Under the pieces are notes generated by a model. The model was given only the letters and a program-made list of their open reading frames with translations, did no database searches and was not told the DNA's origin. A stretch of DNA of 41,938 nt from Candidatus Gottesmanbacteria bacterium RIFCSPHIGHO2_02_FULL_39_14 (GTDB lineage: Bacteria > Patescibacteriota > Microgenomatia > 2-02-FULL-39-11), in the NCBI GenBank assembly GCA_001779205.1, contig MFJM01000006.1:10327-52264 (forward strand). The letters are read 5' to 3'. The position numbers were made by a program, and so were the translations under genes. Positions 7,270 through 14,162 of the stretch are shown piece by piece; position 1 is the stretch's first letter; each line of letters starts with the position of its first letter.

Positions 7270-7297
7270 AAAATAGCGTCTTACAAGGCGCTATTTT
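7270..7297 (+). terminator. Hairpin terminator, copy 1
   Basis: The stem AAATAGCGTCTT / AAGGCGCTATTT (two G-T wobbles) with a short loop is followed by TT. Nearly the same hairpin recurs at 9054-9080. It would end transcription from the GNAT pseudogene. Confidence 0.75.
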
Positions 7298-7325
7298 GGT
7301 AATTATAATCAAAAATTGATATACT
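7296..7325 (+). promoter_or_regulatory. Possible promoter of the interrupted gene at 7337
   Basis: TTGGTA, an 18-bp spacer and TATACT are followed by 11 nt to the ATG at 7337, with no Shine-Dalgarno sequence. Confidence 0.4.
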
Positions 7326-7336
7326 TATATCATTAA

Positions 7337-7558
7337 ATGGAAGAAGGTTTTAAGCCGAACGATCAGAGTTATTTACTTCTTCAGGTAAATGACCTCGTAC
7401 CACTTCTGTCCGGATATGAGCAAAATACGATAGAAGTATTGCTCCAAAAAGCCAATTCGTGGCTTGCTTTGGATTCGCATAACTGGCGTAGTCCTGGTGA
7501 AAGGCGTCTGACTTCCCAATTTATGACACAACATTTTGCACAACGTTACCCACCGTAG
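7337..7558 (+). CDS. N-terminal part of an interrupted gene of unknown family
   Basis: The 73-residue frame (MEEGFKPNDQSYLLLQ...) ends at TAG 7556-7558. The next ORF (7580) is in exactly the same frame with no other stop between them, so this is most simply the first 13 percent of a gene of about 550 residues split by an amber codon. It has no membrane segment and no motif I recognise. Alternatives are a truly separate small gene, stop-codon readthrough or a sequencing error. Confidence 0.5.
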   Translation: MEEGFKPNDQSYLLLQVNDLVPLLSGYEQNTIEVLLQKANSWLALDSHNWRSPGERRLTSQFMTQHFAQRYPP

Positions 7559-7579
7559 GATGGGGTAGCCAAACAGAAA

Positions 7580-8989
7580 TTGATAGATAAGTTATCATCG
7601 CCTTCGAGTCTGGATGAATTATTCTGGGAAGGGATTGACATTGATGCTGCGAATAATGCCGTTGATGAATTTAATGCACAGTTACCAAAAACCAAAAAGA
7701 AGTCAGGTCCGATAGAATTTGAGGAATTGGAAATACCTGCTTTTGTTCCAGAGAAAGCAGATACAGTAACATTTTATATCCATGCCTTACCCATTCACCC
7801 CGATCTGATTGAAGCTGAATATTATGCGCCTGAATTCCCCAAAAATCTAATTAACAAAAACGTCTTATTCTACTTACTGTTCCATTCAAAAGATATTTTG
7901 GATCAGCTACCCAATTTGAAGATGGTTACAGACTATTTTTGGTCTCGTTTTCCCGGATATATTGCTTATCAAGGCGAGATTGACAGAAATATTCCGGCAA
8001 GCATCAAGGGAGAGCAAATAAGATCAGAATACCGACGTATCCGCACCGATACATCTGAAATTTATAACCGTTTGGGCAAAATAGATGGCTTAATTTTGCA
8101 AGACAGAACTGATGATGGAGTTCGCGAGATGGTTATGCGTCTATCAGCTTCGGCAGAAGAAGGTGAAGAGTGGTTAAGGATTGCGGGAACCACTTTATTT
8201 AGTCTTGTGCTCAATTCTTCTGAAATCGATAGGTTTTTTAAAGATCCCGAAGTTAAGAATCGGGAATATCTAGCTTGGAAGAAGATTTCTTCCGATCAAC
8301 TGAAAGTGATCGTTGCAACCAATCGGTTATTGCGGACGATTGATGCTAAAAATCCTAGTGATATGCTCACACCGGAGGAATTGAAGTCTCTGACTGATTT
8401 CATCCCCTATATCGGCTATTTGTTCGATGAAAGTGATGAACGGGAAATAATGGAGGCAACGGGTTTGCTGACGAACCTTTTTACCGGCCAGAATATTGAC
8501 AAGCGGTCGGAAATTGCAGCAATACTCTTCCAAAAATTGACGGCAGCAAGAAATAAATACTGTCAACAAGGGAGGCTTCGCAGCCAAATTCCTGGTGCTG
8601 AAAACGAAGTTGTTCCCTTATCTCCCGAAGATGTTCTTTATCAGAAAATACTTAATTTGATAAAACAATATCCTCAGAAAATCGGCTTACTCAAAAGTGC
8701 TGATTATGACTTATGGAGAATTGGCAATACCGTTGAGTTTATAAATGAAATATTGGTAATCGAGCTGCCCGGATCCTCTCCAGGGCTAAAACCGGTCATT
8801 GATCGTATGGCAGCCTTATCTAAGGAAGAACTGTCGAAATTCAAGCCTAAGGAATATGTTGAAGACCCGGAGATCGTCCAATTGGAAATCGCCTTTTCAA
8901 ATCCTCCAGGTTCCATTTCGAATTTTATTGGATCAATCCCGACATCTCAAGCTTGGGCGGTTTTTGCCGAAGCAAATAAGGAAAAGTAA
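7580..8989 (+). CDS. Unknown soluble protein, in frame with the ORF at 7337 across a TAG
   Basis: This 469-residue product starts at a TTG only because of the upstream TAG; the frame is continuous with 7337 (RYPP, stop, DGVAKQKLIDKL). It is acidic, soluble and apparently helical (for example DELFWEGIDIDAANNAVDEFN and EEGEEWLRIAGTTLFSLVLN). It has no signal peptide and no catalytic motif I know. It is followed by a hairpin terminator and faces a second unknown gene that is also interrupted. Both lie between 28-bp direct repeats, so this is probably accessory DNA. I cannot assign a function. Confidence 0.55.
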   Translation: MIDKLSSPSSLDELFWEGIDIDAANNAVDEFNAQLPKTKKKSGPIEFEELEIPAFVPEKADTVTFYIHALPIHPDLIEAEYYAPEFPKNLINKNVLFYLLFHSKDILDQLPNLKMVTDYFWSRFPGYIAYQGEIDRNIPASIKGEQIRSEYRRIRTDTSEIYNRLGKIDGLILQDRTDDGVREMVMRLSASAEEGEEWLRIAGTTLFSLVLNSSEIDRFFKDPEVKNREYLAWKKISSDQLKVIVATNRLLRTIDAKNPSDMLTPEELKSLTDFIPYIGYLFDESDEREIMEATGLLTNLFTGQNIDKRSEIAAILFQKLTAARNKYCQQGRLRSQIPGAENEVVPLSPEDVLYQKILNLIKQYPQKIGLLKSADYDLWRIGNTVEFINEILVIELPGSSPGLKPVIDRMAALSKEELSKFKPKEYVEDPEIVQLEIAFSNPPGSISNFIGSIPTSQAWAVFAEANKEK

Positions 8990-9053
8990 TCCACAGATAA
9001 CGCCCATTCTGGATAAAATACGTTCTAATTTATTCCAATCCCCTGAACAAGAT

Positions 9054-9080
9054 AAATAGCGTCTTCCAAGGCGCTATTTT
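9054..9080 (+). terminator. Hairpin terminator, copy 2
   Basis: The stem AAATAGCGTCTT / AAGGCGCTATTT with loop CC is followed by a T run. It matches the hairpin at 7270 except in the loop and flanks. It lies between two convergent genes and could serve both strands. Confidence 0.8.
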
Positions 9081-9101
9081 TTATCATTTTGGGGGAGATA
9101 T

Positions 9102-9824
9102 TTATGGGGTGCCAGTTAAAGAACCTGGTGGTAACTCCATATTATTTCGTCTTTTAGTAATTACTGGAATTTCTAGAATACTTTTTACTACTTTTTCTGC
9201 AATTTCTCTTTGATTATTGAAAGAGGGAGTAAAAGCTATTTCCACCTTGTGGTCTGTACCATCTTCCATCACTATACCTTCGGGAAGTTGCCCTTCCTGT
9301 TGTGCAAAACCACCTTTAAGATTTATATGTTGCATATTGATTTGCATCATAACGCTTCCTGCTCTCTCGACATCTCGTTGTAGCCCAGCTAAATCATTTT
9401 TTTGTTTTTCCGACATTCCCTTTGGGTTAAATGATATGTGTGGGATTTCAACAATTGGACACATCAGAAGCGGACTTATTATTCTTAATTGCTCGAGCGG
9501 CAATCTTAAACCTGATGAGTCATCAAATGCTCCCAACCGAGATGTGAGAATATTAACAATATCTTGGTAAATAACTCCCGATTCCTCTCCGGTTAATTTT
9601 CCTCCGATTCGTAATCCTGCTATATAGTGAGGACCATCTATTTCTCTTCCAGCTTCATCACGCAATAATTGAGCTGAGAACTTTTATTGAGTTATGTCAA
9701 AAGCCTTTCGAAATTCAGATGAAACTCTTCTATATTCACGAAACGCTCGAATTCTATCCACAAACTTTATTTTTTCATTACCGAGTACGTGAGATTCATC
9801 TTCCTGTAAATCAGTATGAGCCAT
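9102..9824 (-). pseudogene. Unknown protein with an in-frame stop after codon 46
   Basis: On the minus strand an ATG at 9824 opens MAHTDLQEDESHVLGNEK... and runs 46 codons to TAA at 9686-9684. The same frame then continues through KFSAQLLRDEAGREIDGPHY to 9102. The ORF track lists only the part after the stop, from a TTG at 9665. The whole would be about 240 residues, soluble, with no recognised motif. A good promoter upstream of 9824 supports the long form as the ancestral gene. It converges on the other unknown interrupted gene. The family is not recognised. Confidence 0.6.
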
Positions 9825-9847
9825 TCTTTATTCATGTTAGATTAGAT

Positions 9848-9876
9848 AGATTAGAGTGTCAATTATAGTTTGTCAA
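9848..9876 (-). promoter_or_regulatory. Promoter upstream of the 9824 start
   Basis: On the minus strand TTGACA (9876-9871), a 17-bp spacer and TAATCT (9853-9848) lie 23 nt before the ATG at 9824. This supports the gene having started there before it was interrupted. Confidence 0.5.
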
Positions 9877-9961
9877 CAAAATTATATACAAAAATATTAT
9901 CTTGATTTCTCTGCAGGCACGGTAAATAAAAATTCAAGTATAAGTCAGATTTGTAAACCAC

Positions 9962-9989
9962 GTTCTGATTTCTTCTAAGCCCCGCAACA
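9962..9989 (+). repeat. 28-bp direct repeat, right copy
   Basis: Matches 7236-7263 with one mismatch in 28 bases. It lies immediately before an inverted repeat and marks the right end of the segment carrying the two interrupted unknown genes. Confidence 0.75.
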
Positions 9990-9997
9990 CTTCGACT

Positions 9998-10042
9998 CAC
10001 TCCGCTCGCTCAGTGCAAGCACATTAATTGAGAAGCGGAGTG
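9998..10042. repeat. Inverted repeat next to the right direct repeat
   Basis: Arms CACTCCGCT (9998-10006) and AGCGGAGTG (10034-10042) are separated by 27 bp. The location, 8 bp after the 28-bp repeat, suggests they belong to the same element boundary or to a dispersed palindrome family. Confidence 0.55.
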
Positions 10043-10126
10043 TGTTTGGTTTATAAGGATAAAAAAATAAGGGTCGAAGCGTACTGAACAAATGTAGCGG
10101 GTTGAAGCACTATATAATTAGAGATT

Positions 10127-10372
10127 ATGTGGTTTGTCTATATACTGCTGTGCAAGGATAGGAGCTTATATACGGGTGTTTCCAACAATCCACAAAAACG
10201 ATTTTCAGATCATCAAACCGGTAAAGGCAGTAAGTATACAAGATCATTTAAAGCAAAAAGTATTGTCCATCTTGAAAAGTACATGACCAAATCAGAAGCG
10301 CTAAAAAGAGAAAGACTGATAAAAAGTTGGAGCCGAGAAAAGAAAATCAGAATATTAAATCTAAAAATCTGA
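10127..10372 (+). CDS. GIY-YIG domain protein (UPF0213/YhbQ-like)
   Basis: This 81-residue protein has the motifs WFVYILLCKD and LYTGVSNNPQKRFSDHQTGKG (the GIY-YIG strands and the conserved Arg helix), a later Glu (KSEALKRERLIKSW), and the basic C-terminus typical of the YhbQ/UPF0213 family. It is a presumed single-domain DNA nuclease of uncertain role. A TATAAT ends 8 nt before the ATG with no Shine-Dalgarno sequence, as in other leaderless-looking genes here. Confidence 0.85.
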   Translation: MWFVYILLCKDRSLYTGVSNNPQKRFSDHQTGKGSKYTRSFKAKSIVHLEKYMTKSEALKRERLIKSWSREKKIRILNLKI

Positions 10373-10386
10373 TTATTTCCAAAATT

Positions 10387-11409
10387 ATGATTAAGGCAAA
10401 AAAACTGTATTTCTATTTATTGTTGACGATACTTCTTCATGGTTGTCTCTTTTTTTATAAATACTACCAGACTGCGAATATTCAGCAGGATAACTATGTC
10501 GGGTATGCGAAGGCATTTAAAACAGAATCATTTATAAGCAATATCTCTGAGGACGATAGCAGACTATTTCCCGGTTTACCGCTGTTAATCTATATATTTA
10601 ACTTCTTAACCGGAAGTGAAAATACAGCCGGCTTGTTTTTATCATTTCTAAGCCTGTTAACAATTTTTTTGTTTTCAGTACACTTTACAAAAAACACTTT
10701 TTATGCATTTTGGATTACTGTTTTCCCGCCCATCATATTTGAACAAACAAGTAAAATCAGTACCGAAGCAATAACAATTGCTCTTTTTATCATCAGTTAT
10801 TACCTCATTATAAATAAAAAATACCGATTCAGTGCGCTTCTGCTTGGATTTGCCTCAATTGTCCGATTGATCAGCATAAGTATGTTTATAGGGCTTTTAA
10901 TTTTATTATTCAGGCGGAAAAAATATATTTTATTGGTACAAAGCAGTGTATTTTATATGCTATTTCCTCTTTTCATGCTGGTATTTAATTTCTTTCACTG
11001 GGGATGGGGGGGCATTTTCAGACAAATAACGATGAATCAGATTGTCGGTAGGGGAACATTAACGCCGGTACAACTCATTAATGATATATTGCGGACAATT
11101 TCTTGGAAGCAACCTCAAATACTTATTTCCGGAATGGTTAACATTATTCTTTTTTTCTCGGTATTTTATAGTTGTATCAGATATAAAAATGATTTCTTAA
11201 ATTCAGGTGATCAATTATTGGTCAAGGTCTGGGCCATACTTTCTTTAATATTAGTTTTTTCTATCGGACCAACTCCTTTCTTGGAAGAAGCAAGCAGATA
11301 TCTGATAGTTATTACAACACCATTACTCCTTTTTATGTTTCAAAGACTGCTTAAGCATAAAAGGCTTCTTATTGGCTCTTTGATTCTAAGCATTTTTGCA
11401 TTTATCTAA
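10387..11409 (+). CDS. Multispanning membrane protein, GT-C glycosyltransferase-like
   Basis: This protein of about 340 residues has 8-10 hydrophobic segments. An early extracytoplasmic region contains DNYVGYAKAF and then RLFPGLPLLIYIFNFL, the kind of Asp loop plus Pro-rich membrane re-entry seen in GT-C mannosyltransferases of the GT39/GT87 type. The assignment is to a fold class only; the substrate is unknown. The ORF track begins at 10327, inside the preceding gene. The ATG at 10387 gives a basic N-terminus followed by a membrane helix and is more likely. Confidence 0.5.
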   Translation: MIKAKKLYFYLLLTILLHGCLFFYKYYQTANIQQDNYVGYAKAFKTESFISNISEDDSRLFPGLPLLIYIFNFLTGSENTAGLFLSFLSLLTIFLFSVHFTKNTFYAFWITVFPPIIFEQTSKISTEAITIALFIISYYLIINKKYRFSALLLGFASIVRLISISMFIGLLILLFRRKKYILLVQSSVFYMLFPLFMLVFNFFHWGWGGIFRQITMNQIVGRGTLTPVQLINDILRTISWKQPQILISGMVNIILFFSVFYSCIRYKNDFLNSGDQLLVKVWAILSLILVFSIGPTPFLEEASRYLIVITTPLLLFMFQRLLKHKRLLIGSLILSIFAFI

Positions 11410-11411
11410 GT

Positions 11412-11473
11412 AAGGGGGGAGCCGGAAGACCTTGGTACTGTCGGATATGAAATCACTACAGAAACCCCCTTTT
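11412..11473 (+). terminator. Possible terminator after the membrane protein
   Basis: AAGGGGG just after the stop codon can pair with CCCCCTT some 45 nt later, followed by TT. The loop is long, so this is only a candidate. Confidence 0.3.
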
Positions 11474-11539
11474 AGTCCATTTATTGAAAAATCCTTTTAA
11501 AGCTGGTAAGGTATTAGGTATAGATAGATATTTATTGAT

Positions 11540-12349
11540 ATGTTGCCGGCTTTTTTAATCACTTTCAGGGAAGTAATTGAGGCTTCGTTAATAGTGGCTA
11601 CAATTTTGGGTATTCTGGTGAAATTAAAGCAAAAGAAAGGGGTAAAATCAGTCTGGCTGGCAACGCTAGCGGGAGGGGGAGTGAGCATTATTCTTCTGGC
11701 GATTGGCAGTCTGGTAGGAGTTAAAGTCCAAGAGATTTACAGTGGGAAAACGGAGGAATTGATTGAGGGTATCATGATGGTGACGTCGGCCTTTTTTATT
11801 ACCTGGGCAGTATTTTTCCTTCATAATTACTTCTGCAGATATAAAACCAGATTGTTGCAGAAGATTAATTCTTCGGTTGAAAGTGAAGAGCAGAAGGGTT
11901 TGTTTTGGCTGACTTTTACAGCGGTTTTTCGGGAGGGGATTGAGGTTGTCCTATTCTTGTCGACAATTTATTTATCCTCCAATCCACAGCGTATTTTCAG
12001 CGGTTTTGTGTTAGGTGCAGCGGGTGCTTTGATGGTATCTTTTGGTCTATTTACGGCAACTTTGAGGTTGCCGATTTTTTATGCTTTTAGAATAACAAGC
12101 CTGCTTCTTATCCTTTTTGCCGCAGGATTATTAGCACGGGGTGTTGCCGAGTTTGCCGAGTTTGGATTATTACCGGTAATTGCTGAAACGACACTATCGT
12201 TTATACCGGCAAAAGCAACATTTTCCGGAGACATGATAAAGTCTGTATTCGGGTTAACACAGAAAATGGATACAATTCAATTGTCTATCTATGGGGTTTA
12301 TGTCACTTTAATGAGCTGGCGTGTTTTTGTGAGAAAGGCGGGGAGGTAG
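11540..12349 (+). CDS. FTR1/EfeU-family high-affinity iron permease
   Basis: This 269-residue protein has seven predicted membrane helices and the two REXXE iron-binding motifs of the FTR1 family: FREVIEASL near residue 10 and FREGIEVVLF near residue 130, each within a helix. In known systems the permease takes up ferric iron with a partner: a multicopper oxidase in yeast, EfeO/EfeB in bacteria. No partner gene is next to it here. A central loop (VESEEQKG) is acidic. The next gene follows after about 30 bp. Confidence 0.85.
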   Translation: MLPAFLITFREVIEASLIVATILGILVKLKQKKGVKSVWLATLAGGGVSIILLAIGSLVGVKVQEIYSGKTEELIEGIMMVTSAFFITWAVFFLHNYFCRYKTRLLQKINSSVESEEQKGLFWLTFTAVFREGIEVVLFLSTIYLSSNPQRIFSGFVLGAAGALMVSFGLFTATLRLPIFYAFRITSLLLILFAAGLLARGVAEFAEFGLLPVIAETTLSFIPAKATFSGDMIKSVFGLTQKMDTIQLSIYGVYVTLMSWRVFVRKAGR

Positions 12350-12378
12350 TGGTAAACTTCTTATAAAGGAGATAAAAA

Positions 12379-13164
12379 TTGAAAATAATTCCATTAGGCA
12401 GCAACGGCTTTTTTCCCAGTTATAACAGGCAGACAGCATGCTACGCAATTCATTACAAGAGTATTTTAATTGTTCTAGATGCAGGAAGCGGACTTTTCCG
12501 ATTTGCCGAAAAAGAAGGAAAAGTTTTGTTACGAGGAGTTGATGAAATTCATATTTTTTTATCGCATTATCATTTGGATCATACCTTCGGATTTTATGCA
12601 GCCTTTGAACTCTTTGAGAAAAAAAGGGTAACAGTATTTGCCAAAGCAGGCAGACAAGTTTTTTCGGAATTTGTCGCGATGGAACATTTTCCGATTGATT
12701 ATGAGAAGAAGCATAAAAATTTCAGTTGGAAAACTGTAACTGAAGAAACATACCGTTTAGAAGGTTATAAAGCAAAAGTCCGTAAGCAGAATCATCGGGG
12801 TGAAGTAAGCTTAGGATTCAGAATGGAATTCTCAAATGGTAAAAGTATGACTTATATTACAGACGGAGAACCGACTTGGGAGAGCGTAGAATTTGTCAGG
12901 GGAGTTGATTTATTACTGCATGAGCATGAACCATCTGATGAAAAGGAGGCAAAACATCTCAAATTGGAAGATCAGATTTCCGACGGACATGTGACGACCG
13001 AAGGGGCTGGTTTGATTGCCAGAGAAGCCGGAGTGAAGAAACTGGCGTTGGTTCATCACAATCCATTTCTTAATGAGGCGAGCTTAATAAAAGAATTAAA
13101 AAAAGCAAAAGCGATTTTTAAAGAAAGTTATTTAGCGATGGATATGGAAGAGGTTGAGTTTTAG
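12379..13164 (+). CDS. Metallo-beta-lactamase-fold hydrolase (RNase Z-like)
   Basis: This 261-residue protein has the zinc-binding signature SHYHLDH near residue 60, a following metal Asp in YITDGEP, and later histidines in LLHEHEP, DGHVTTEGAG and ALVHHNP. The order matches RNase Z/phosphodiesterase-like members of the MBL superfamily. The N-terminus has LGSNGFFPSYNRQTAC, like the LGT...P...R stretch of that group. The start is TTG at 12379, preceded by AAAGGAG at 6-nt spacing. The substrate (RNA, cyclic phosphodiester or other) cannot be told from sequence. Confidence 0.8.
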   Translation: MKIIPLGSNGFFPSYNRQTACYAIHYKSILIVLDAGSGLFRFAEKEGKVLLRGVDEIHIFLSHYHLDHTFGFYAAFELFEKKRVTVFAKAGRQVFSEFVAMEHFPIDYEKKHKNFSWKTVTEETYRLEGYKAKVRKQNHRGEVSLGFRMEFSNGKSMTYITDGEPTWESVEFVRGVDLLLHEHEPSDEKEAKHLKLEDQISDGHVTTEGAGLIAREAGVKKLALVHHNPFLNEASLIKELKKAKAIFKESYLAMDMEEVEF

Positions 13165-13174
13165 ATTTTAGAAT

Positions 13175-13203
13175 TTGACAATACAATTGTATTATTGTAT
13201 TAT
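13175..13203 (+). promoter_or_regulatory. vapBC promoter with palindromic operator, leaderless
   Basis: TTGACA (13175-13180), a 17-bp spacer and TATTAT (13198-13203) end 9 nt before the ATG at 13213. The 14-bp perfect palindrome AATACAATTGTATT (13180-13193) fills most of the spacer, a natural operator for autorepression by the ribbon-helix-helix antitoxin. Confidence 0.7.
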
Positions 13204-13212
13204 GATACTCAA

Positions 13213-13464
13213 ATGAATTGGATTACTACGAATATCAGATTTCCTGAAGATATTTATATGGAATTAAAGATGGAAGCCGCACGTAAGCGCCGAAGTATTG
13301 CTGATATTGTGAGAGAAAGCGTAGCTAAAAGAAAAAATATTATGGGAATAACTAATGTAGAAAAATTTTTAAAAAAAGCCGATAAAATAGCAAGAGAAAT
13401 CAGCAGACAAAATAAAGGTAAAAGCTTATCTAAGGCTCTAATTGAGATGAGATACGAACAATGA
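13213..13464 (+). CDS. vapB: Ribbon-helix-helix antitoxin (VapB-like)
   Basis: This 83-residue protein starts with a beta strand and two helices typical of the RHH/CopG fold (ITTNIRFPEDIYMELKMEAARKRRSIADIVRESVAKR). A basic C-terminal helix region presumably wraps the toxin. The ORF track start at 13195 lies inside the promoter; the ATG at 13213 is chosen because it is 9 nt after the -10 box. The stop overlaps the toxin start by 4 nt (ATGA). Expected role: dimeric repressor and neutraliser of the PIN toxin. Confidence 0.8.
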   Translation: MNWITTNIRFPEDIYMELKMEAARKRRSIADIVRESVAKRKNIMGITNVEKFLKKADKIAREISRQNKGKSLSKALIEMRYEQ

Positions 13465-13886
13465 TTGTTGTAGATGCTTCAGTAGCAATTAAGTGGATCG
13501 AGAAAGAAGAGGATAGTGAAAAAGCTGTTTTATTACAAAAATCTCATTTGTTAAAGCAAAACGAGATTATTGTTCCCCAGTTAATTTATTTTGAAATTGC
13601 GAATACATTATCCACGAAATCTAAAGTTGAAGAAAAGTATATAGAGTTGGGAATAAACATAGTTTATAACACTGATTTGAAAATTGAACAGTTAGAGAAA
13701 GTTGATCTTTTAAAAGCGTCAAATCTAGCAAAAAAGTATAAAACTTCAGTTTACGATATGATTTATGCTGTTGTGGCAAAAAAATACGATACTATACTTA
13801 TCACTACAGATGAGAAATTTATTCAGAAAACAAAATTTTCTTATGTTAAATTATTAAGTGAATATACTGCCGGCACAAAAACTTGA
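13461..13886 (+). CDS. vapC: PIN-domain ribonuclease toxin (VapC-like)
   Basis: This 141-residue PIN domain has MIVVDASVAIKWIEKEE at the start (first catalytic Asp), PQLIYFEIANTL (the Glu), YKTSVYDMIYAVVAKKY (third acidic residue) and LITTDEKF (fourth). These acidic residues bind Mg2+ for RNA cleavage, usually of tRNA or the ribosomal sarcin-ricin loop. Translation is coupled to the antitoxin by ATGA overlap. The trp T-box leader starts directly after its stop codon. Confidence 0.85.
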   Translation: MIVVDASVAIKWIEKEEDSEKAVLLQKSHLLKQNEIIVPQLIYFEIANTLSTKSKVEEKYIELGINIVYNTDLKIEQLEKVDLLKASNLAKKYKTSVYDMIYAVVAKKYDTILITTDEKFIQKTKFSYVKLLSEYTAGTKT

Positions 13887-13904
13887 CAGATATGGTAAGA
13901 TAAG

Positions 13905-14160
13905 AGGAAATTGATAAAGGCGATGATGGCGTAAGGATGGGACGCCGGAGCTGACCCTAATAAGGTACGGAGGCGAAACCGTAAAAGACAGTAACATGTG
14001 TCGCGAAAGCGGAGCATGTCATGAATGAGGTTAACTCATTTCGGATATGTGTCCCCGCGAGGGGACTTTTTAATGGGTTAACGAAATAAGGTGGCACAGC
14101 GAAAGTAATTTCGCCCTTGAATTCCCAGAATATTATTTTCGGGAAAAGGAGGGCGTTTTT
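13905..14160 (+). promoter_or_regulatory. T-box riboswitch of the trp operon
   Basis: The leader holds a near-canonical T-box, AAGGTGGCACAGCG (14088-14101), whose flanks pair as an antiterminator (CGAAA...TTTCG and AAGG...CCTT). It is preceded by a strong stem III GTCCCC-GCGA-GGGGAC (14051-14066). The bulge TGGC would pair with a tRNA ending GCCA, that is discriminator G73, as in bacterial tRNA-Trp. Together with the downstream trp genes and trpS this indicates a tRNA-Trp sensor. Several hairpins precede (GGCGT...ACGCC, ACATG...CATGT, AATGAG...CTCATT), but I could not assign Stem I or the specifier codon with certainty. The 5' end is approximate. Confidence 0.85.
14112..14160 (+). terminator. 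trpE: Regulated terminator of the trp T-box, overlapping the trpE ribosome site
   Basis: CGCCCT (14112-14117) pairs with AGGGCG (14149-14154), with an inner TTCCC/GGGAA stem, followed by seven T. The 5' arm is the same strand used by the antiterminator, so the two folds are exclusive. The 3' arm contains AGGAGGG, the only Shine-Dalgarno sequence for trpE (ATG 14163), so the terminator fold would also hide the ribosome site. Confidence 0.85.
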
Positions 14161-14162
14161 TT

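Larger units (their letters stand above)
9877..10126. other. Noncoding stretch with repeats
   Basis: About 300 bp from 9825 to the next gene hold no gene I can support. They contain the minus-strand promoter, the right copy of the 28-bp repeat, an inverted repeat and, at 10113-10118, a TATAAT 8 nt before the GIY-YIG gene at 10127. Confidence 0.7.

Noticed and set aside
6725-9824. Alternative genetic code explaining the in-frame stops
   Set aside because: The stops are TAA and TAG, which end intact genes in the same window, and TGA is also used as a normal stop, so recoding is unlikely.
14051-14071. Independent terminator GTCCCC-GCGA-GGGGAC plus T run
   Set aside because: It sits just before the T-box sequence and is better explained as stem III of the T-box leader, although its short T run could allow some termination.
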